NCBI RefSeq assembly: GCF_000178995.1
Contig: NZ_ADVZ01000002.1
Span: forward strand, 186,001 to 250,000
Length of the DNA: 64,000 nt
Direction: 5' to 3'
Origin: Afipia sp. 1NLS2
GTDB taxonomy: Bacteria; Pseudomonadota; Alphaproteobacteria; Rhizobiales; Xanthobacteraceae
Shown: positions 62,898 to 64,000 of the stretch, one piece after another
Position numbering within the stretch: the stretch's first letter is position 1
How the letters are laid out: the number at the start of each line of letters is the position of its first letter
The notes under the pieces: model-generated
Told to the model about the DNA's origin: nothing
Databases searched by the model: none
The model's input: the letters and a program-made list of their open reading frames with translations, nothing else
Program-made: the position numbers and the translations under genes

Positions 62898-64000
62898 ATG
62901 ACAGCACACAGCCAGACCGGTGCCGCGACGCCTGATGTGGCGGCCGCGCACGAGAAGATTCTGATCGTCGATTTCGGCTCTCAGGTCACGCAACTGATCG
63001 CCCGCCGCGTCCGCGAGGACGGCGTCTATTCCGAGATCGTGCCGTTCCAGAAAGCCGAGGAAGCCTTCCAGGCGATGAAGCCGAAGGCCGTGATCCTGTC
63101 CGGCGGTCCGGCTTCGGTGCTGGATGAGGACGCGCCGTCCGCGCCGATGTCGATCTTCACCTCGGGCGTGCCGGTGCTCGGCATCTGCTATGGCGAGCAG
63201 ACCATGGCGCAGCAGCTCGGCGGTACGGTGGAAGCAGGGCACCATCGCGAGTTCGGCCGCGCCGCGATCGAGATCACCGACGACTGCGCGCTGTTCGACG
63301 GCGTGTGGAAGAAGGGCGAGCGCCACGACGTCTGGATGAGCCATGGCGACCGCGTGACGAAACTGCCGGAGGGTTTTCGCGGCGTGGCGAAGGCGGCGGG
63401 TTCGCCGATTTCCATCATCGCGGATGACAAGCGCAAATTCTATGCGATGCAGTTTCACCCCGAGGTGGTGCATACGCCGGATGGCGCCAAGCTGATCAAG
63501 AATTTCGTGCGCAAGGTTGCGGGGCTGAAAGGCGACTGGACCATGCGCGCCTTCCGCGAGGAAGCGATCGAGAAGATCCGCGCGCAGGTCGGCCAAGGCC
63601 GCGTGATCTGCGGTCTGTCGGGCGGCGTCGATTCAGCAGTGGCCGCCGTGCTGATCCATGAAGCCATTGGCGATCAGCTCACCTGCGTGTTCGTCGATCA
63701 TGGCCTGTTGCGCATGGCGGAAGCCGAGACGGTGGTCGATCTGTTCCGGCATCATTACAACATCCCGCTGGTGCATGTGGACGCCTCGAAGACTTTCTTG
63801 GGCGAGCTCGCGGGCGTCACCGATCCGGAAGCCAAGCGCAAGATCATCGGCAAGCTGTTCATCGACGTGTTTGATGAGGAAGCCAAAAAGATCGGCGGCG
63901 CGGATTTCCTCGCGCAGGGCACGCTCTATCCCGACGTGATCGAAAGCGTGTCGTTCACCGGCGGGCCTTCCGTCACCATCAAGTCGCATCACAATGTCGG
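62898..64000 (+). CDS. guaA: GMP synthase (glutamine-hydrolysing), 5' part
   Basis: The first 367 codons of guaA; the frame runs off the window. GMP synthase aminates XMP with ammonia from glutamine. The N-terminal glutaminase domain has the nucleophile C97 in GICYGEQ and the His/Glu pair in QFHPEV. The ATP-pyrophosphatase P-loop is GLSGGVDSA (about 236-244). A short Ala/Ser/Gln-rich lead of about 19 residues precedes the fold. ATG 62898 is the only reasonable start in the gap. Confidence 0.95.
   Translation, partial: MTAHSQTGAATPDVAAAHEKILIVDFGSQVTQLIARRVREDGVYSEIVPFQKAEEAFQAMKPKAVILSGGPASVLDEDAPSAPMSIFTSGVPVLGICYGEQTMAQQLGGTVEAGHHREFGRAAIEITDDCALFDGVWKKGERHDVWMSHGDRVTKLPEGFRGVAKAAGSPISIIADDKRKFYAMQFHPEVVHTPDGAKLIKNFVRKVAGLKGDWTMRAFREEAIEKIRAQVGQGRVICGLSGGVDSAVAAVLIHEAIGDQLTCVFVDHGLLRMAEAETVVDLFRHHYNIPLVHVDASKTFLGELAGVTDPEAKRKIIGKLFIDVFDEEAKKIGGADFLAQGTLYPDVIESVSFTGGPSVTIKSHHNV

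Overview
The window looks like a chromosomal segment of an alphaproteobacterium of the Bradyrhizobium / Afipia / Rhodopseudomonas group. The base composition is GC-rich. The lipid A very-long-chain acyl cluster headed by acpXL, the DUF2865 protein, the class II DAHP synthase tail and the order guaB - MAPEG protein - rsmB - guaA all point to Rhizobiales. This placement is inference from gene content and protein style. Most of the window is ordinary core genome; there is no phage, integrase, insertion sequence or CRISPR array.

Layout. 1-8.5 kb: end of a class II DAHP synthase, dgkA, nadE, two secreted Cys-containing proteins on the minus strand, then cysS - a 37-residue membrane microprotein - a GNAT acetyltransferase - cimA, and a LOG-family enzyme. 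8.6-12.4 kb: an ATM1-type ABC exporter followed by psd and pssA, the two steps making phosphatidylethanolamine. 12.4-14.5 kb: a small Ala-rich protein and a MotA/MotB (Pom-like) stator pair. 14.6-18.6 kb: two tandem kup potassium transporters. 18.6-21.3 kb: rhodanese, aminotransferase and an orphan polyamine-binding protein. 21.3-26.6 kb: the six-gene minus-strand operon acpXL - fabZXL - fabF2XL - fabF1XL - adhXL - lpxXL that builds and attaches the very-long-chain (C28-type) acyl chain of lipid A. 26.8-30.7 kb: small membrane protein, ParB-like protein, MgtC-like protein, HerA-like ATPase and tRNA-Gln(CTG).

30.7-38.2 kb is the most accessory-looking part: an outer-membrane channel, a HlyD-family adaptor with an apparent one-base deletion near its 3' end, a small membrane protein, and an iron-type set (TonB receptor, PepSY membrane protein, small membrane protein). 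37.7-46 kb: MarR regulator divergent from an RND efflux pump, a stand-alone FabF, and an MFS transporter divergent from a TetR regulator with palindromic sites between them. 46-51.8 kb: mmsB-type dehydrogenase, HI0933-type flavoprotein, ABC substrate-binding protein with a terminator, and an MFS/LysR divergent pair. 51.8-64 kb: ABC-F ATPase, YaiI, Ppx/GppA phosphatase, rlmE, a sulfatase-fold (LTA-synthase-like) membrane enzyme overlapping a DHA2-type MFS exporter, then guaB, MAPEG protein, rsmB and the first part of guaA.

The observation I rate highest is in the lipid A operon. The second ketosynthase (FabF2XL) has lost three of the four catalytic residues, including Cys to Glu, while its neighbour FabF1XL keeps them all. 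This suggests a KS / chain-length-factor heterodimer for very-long-chain acyl synthesis.
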